Shown: piece by piece, positions 41,201 through 42,734 of the stretch
Numbering within the stretch: the stretch's first letter is position 1
Layout of the letters: each line of letters begins with the position of its first letter
Assembly (NCBI GenBank): GCA_900316805.1
Contig: ONEJ01000008.1
Coordinates: 1 to 42,734 of the forward strand
DNA from: an uncultured Lachnospiraceae bacterium
Lineage (GTDB): Bacteria > Bacillota > Clostridia > Lachnospirales > Lachnospiraceae
Length of the DNA stretch: 42,734 nt
Direction of reading: 5' to 3'
The notes under the pieces: generated by a model
The model's database searches: none
What the model was told of the DNA's origin: nothing
The model's input: only the letters and a program-made list of their open reading frames with translations
Position numbers and translations under genes: made by a program

Positions 41201-41873
41201 ATTTAATTTCTTGGTAAAGTTGAGTTGCAATGTCGGTCAGTTTTTCTTCCCCCTCATCGGTCAGGGCGTTTGCATATGCATCTTCCTTGATCGTGCTCTC
41301 CAATTTCTGTTGATGTTCTATTTCTTCAGGACTTTCTTTTTCTGAGTATGCTGTAATATCATTTTTATTTCCTATTTGGGAATTTAAGTATTTACGAATG
41401 CACAAATTTCTTTTTATTGTGGGTTTCATTTTCTCCCAATAATGGTCTTCTCCACCAAAACCATCAAAGTAAGCCAGTACATCTTCTTTATTTTCTGCGT
41501 TTTTGATGCTTTCTTCGAGAAGCATCTTATAGGTTTCGAATTCTGCATCGGTTACTTCAAACCCGGCTTTCGACGCCTGGGCATACAAATACTTTTGCGT
41601 GACGATAGTACGCACAGCATTTTCAATAATTTCTTCGGGATTTTTTCCCTGCCCCATGTTGCCTGTCATTACCAATGCAAGTTCTTCTTTGGTTATTTCA
41701 ATATCACCTTCAGAAAATAGAATCGCACTCGCTTCTTTATTGTCAAGTGTATTGGATATTTTTTCTCCTGCTCTACGCAGAGCCTTGGTGTCATTTGCTT
41801 CAAGAACAGCAGGAATACTTAAAACAGCCAGCATACAGCAGATTAAAAATACGTTAATAAATCGTTTCCTCAT
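41199..41873 (-). CDS. Secreted SurA/PrsA N-domain-like protein, no PPIase domain
   Basis: 224 residues with a signal peptide (hydrophobic about 5-24, cleavage near VLEA-ND). The mature part is helical. The stretch from EGDIEITKEELALVM through NAVRTIVTQKYLYAQASKAGFEVTDAEFETY resembles the N-terminal chaperone domain of SurA/PrsA foldases (an I-T-x-x-E start and a V-T-D-x-E-F motif). The parvulin PPIase domain is missing, so a catalytic role is unlikely. AGGAGGGAG precedes ATG 41873 on the minus strand. Together with the next secreted gene 15 bp upstream it probably forms an operon. Function unknown. Confidence 0.72.
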   Translation of the reverse strand: MRKRFINVFLICCMLAVLSIPAVLEANDTKALRRAGEKISNTLDNKEASAILFSEGDIEITKEELALVMTGNMGQGKNPEEIIENAVRTIVTQKYLYAQASKAGFEVTDAEFETYKMLLEESIKNAENKEDVLAYFDGFGGEDHYWEKMKPTIKRNLCIRKYLNSQIGNKNDITAYSEKESPEEIEHQQKLESTIKEDAYANALTDEGEEKLTDIATQLYQEIK

Positions 41874-41888
41874 ATCAATGGCTCCCTC

Positions 41889-42404
41889 CTACGAATTTCC
41901 TAGTTTTGCCTTAACACTGTTTCCATACCAGGGTACTACCATATAATCGCTATTACCAACCATATAACCTTGAGTTAGATAGTATCCATTATTATTGGAA
42001 TATCCGACAGTTGTTGTATTTTTTTTAGAGTATCTAACCTTTGTACCTACTGATATTAATACTTGCTGATTTGTCCAAGGGGAAAATGTTCTAACGGTAT
42101 TTCCATTGGAGTCTACATATTTTGGGTCAGAAGAATATGTAACTTGCGGAATAGTATATGCTGCGGCATATGAATAGGTTATATAACCACATCGGGTTGT
42201 GTAGCTTCTTATTGCCCCATTCTCTGTATACTCTTGAGTCACAGATGCGGATACGGTAGCACTACAGGCTTCTCCATCAGTGGAAACGAATACGTATGTT
42301 TTTTCGCTCCTGTCTGCTAGTGTGGCAGCTTGAACATTTTCGCTTGATCCAAGTATAAACATAGAAATCACCATACAAAATAGTAAACCAACTCTCTTTT
42401 TCAT
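41889..42404 (-). CDS. Secreted protein of unknown function
   Basis: 171 residues. The signal peptide (MKKRVGLLFCMVISMFIL) probably ends at VQA-AT. The mature chain is rich in Ser, Thr, Tyr and Asn, beta-type, with a repeated YSYAAAYTIPQ/TYSSDPKY style and only two or three Cys. I do not recognise a family; the composition suits an extracellular beta-sandwich or a cell-wall protein. ATG 42404 is behind GGGAGG on the minus strand; the open frame continues upstream for 33 codons without a signal-peptide start or ribosome-binding site. It is followed 15 nt later by the SurA-like gene. Confidence 0.7.
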   Translation of the reverse strand: MKKRVGLLFCMVISMFILGSSENVQAATLADRSEKTYVFVSTDGEACSATVSASVTQEYTENGAIRSYTTRCGYITYSYAAAYTIPQVTYSSDPKYVDSNGNTVRTFSPWTNQQVLISVGTKVRYSKKNTTTVGYSNNNGYYLTQGYMVGNSDYMVVPWYGNSVKAKLGNS

Positions 42405-42445
42405 AATAAGTACCTCCCTCGTAGTGCTTTTCCTCATGCATAGTG

Positions 42446-42734
42446 TCATTTTTTCTTCGGCCTTTTCGGTTGGTGTAAGAGTCCAAAACATGCCGGAGGC
42501 CATTCTTCTGATTTTCGTTTTACTCCAACCTCTGTTAGTGATTTAAGCAAATAAAGAGCTTTTTTGTTTTCTGCAAATTCCTCATCATTCAAATTCATAT
42601 TAGGATGATTGACGGTACCAACAATTTCTATAATGCAAATACTGATAACTAGTACACCGAATAATAAATATCTGGCCATATGACTTGTCTGAATTTCCAT
42701 CTGCTTCGTTGGATTTTCTAGCCGTAGCCCCCGC
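42446..42734 (-). CDS. Possible C-terminal end of a membrane protein, continuing beyond the window
   Basis: The frame is open from the window edge to TGA 42446. It contains one hydrophobic segment (RYLLFGVLVISICIIEIVG) followed by a charged, Lys-rich tail. An ATG at 42700 has only a weak ribosome-binding site, and the codons before it (L-R-L-E-N-P-T-K-Q) look like coding sequence, so the true start may lie outside. Function unknown. It probably precedes the secreted gene in the same transcript. Confidence 0.45.
   Translation of the reverse strand, partial: RGLRLENPTKQMEIQTSHMARYLLFGVLVISICIIEIVGTVNHPNMNLNDEEFAENKKALYLLKSLTEVGVKRKSEEWPPACFGLLHQPKRPKKK

Noticed and set aside
1..42734. CRISPR array, rRNA genes or prophage
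   Set aside because: No regularly spaced direct repeats, no rRNA sequence and no phage structural genes are visible.

Overview
The window looks like a chromosomal segment of a motile, starch-degrading member of the Lachnospiraceae (Clostridia; the Roseburia/Agathobacter type of gut bacterium). This is inferred from Gram-positive ribosome-binding sites and sigma-A promoters, a Clostridia-type flagellin, spmA/spmB (so a spore-forming lineage), a KtrAB potassium system, a large secreted multi-CBM alpha-amylase, an 8-Cys clostridial ferredoxin and the gdpP-rplI-dnaB order. Species cannot be fixed from the sequence alone.

Layout. 1-180: the end of a tRNA array (Asn, Cys). 430-3079: an ECF-type sigma factor with a membrane-anchored beta-propeller protein. 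3315-5966: a three-gene ABC-2 exporter. 6055-9345: the flagellin locus. It holds a small FimB-like tyrosine recombinase enclosed by 18-bp inverted repeats, then csrA and fliC. 9357-13744: an Rpn-type nuclease, rsmI, a DUF885 protein and a small ORF. 13751-14012: a 262-nt near-perfect hairpin repeat. 14079-16752: spmAB and a soluble CZB chemoreceptor. 16820-19792: ktrB-ktrA-sirtuin-DUF951. 19955-21012: rpsF-ssb-rpsR. 21212-22558: a MATE pump. 22855-27474: a 1539-residue alpha-amylase. 27666-30403: DUF975, OmpR-type regulator and histidine kinase. 30470-31876: NfeD and SPFH proteins. 32080-35919: gdpP-rplI-dnaB. 36042-36212: ferredoxin. 37033-36311: a MerR-type regulator. 37268-40001: tsaC, a phosphatase-like protein lacking its catalytic Cys, upp and dCMP deaminase. 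40327-41138: a broken AAA/DUF4143 gene. 41199-42734: secreted or membrane proteins of unknown function.

The most interesting system is the flagellin switch. The recombinase and a sigma-28-like promoter sit inside a segment (6069-6784) bounded by an inverted 18-bp repeat. As drawn, the promoter points away from csrA-fliC. Inversion would place it about 70 nt upstream of csrA, pointing into csrA and fliC. Both csrA and fliC have CsrA-consensus sequences on their Shine-Dalgarno sites, and fliC has a second one in its structured leader. The locus therefore appears to combine a DNA-inversion switch with CsrA-type translational control. Orientation-dependent expression is inferred and not proven.

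Other points worth attention are the 262-nt hairpin and a degenerate relative after the MATE gene, the Cys-less LMW phosphatase homologue, three TTAAGGAA boxes in front of the DUF975/two-component operon, and the deletion that broke the AAA/DUF4143 gene.
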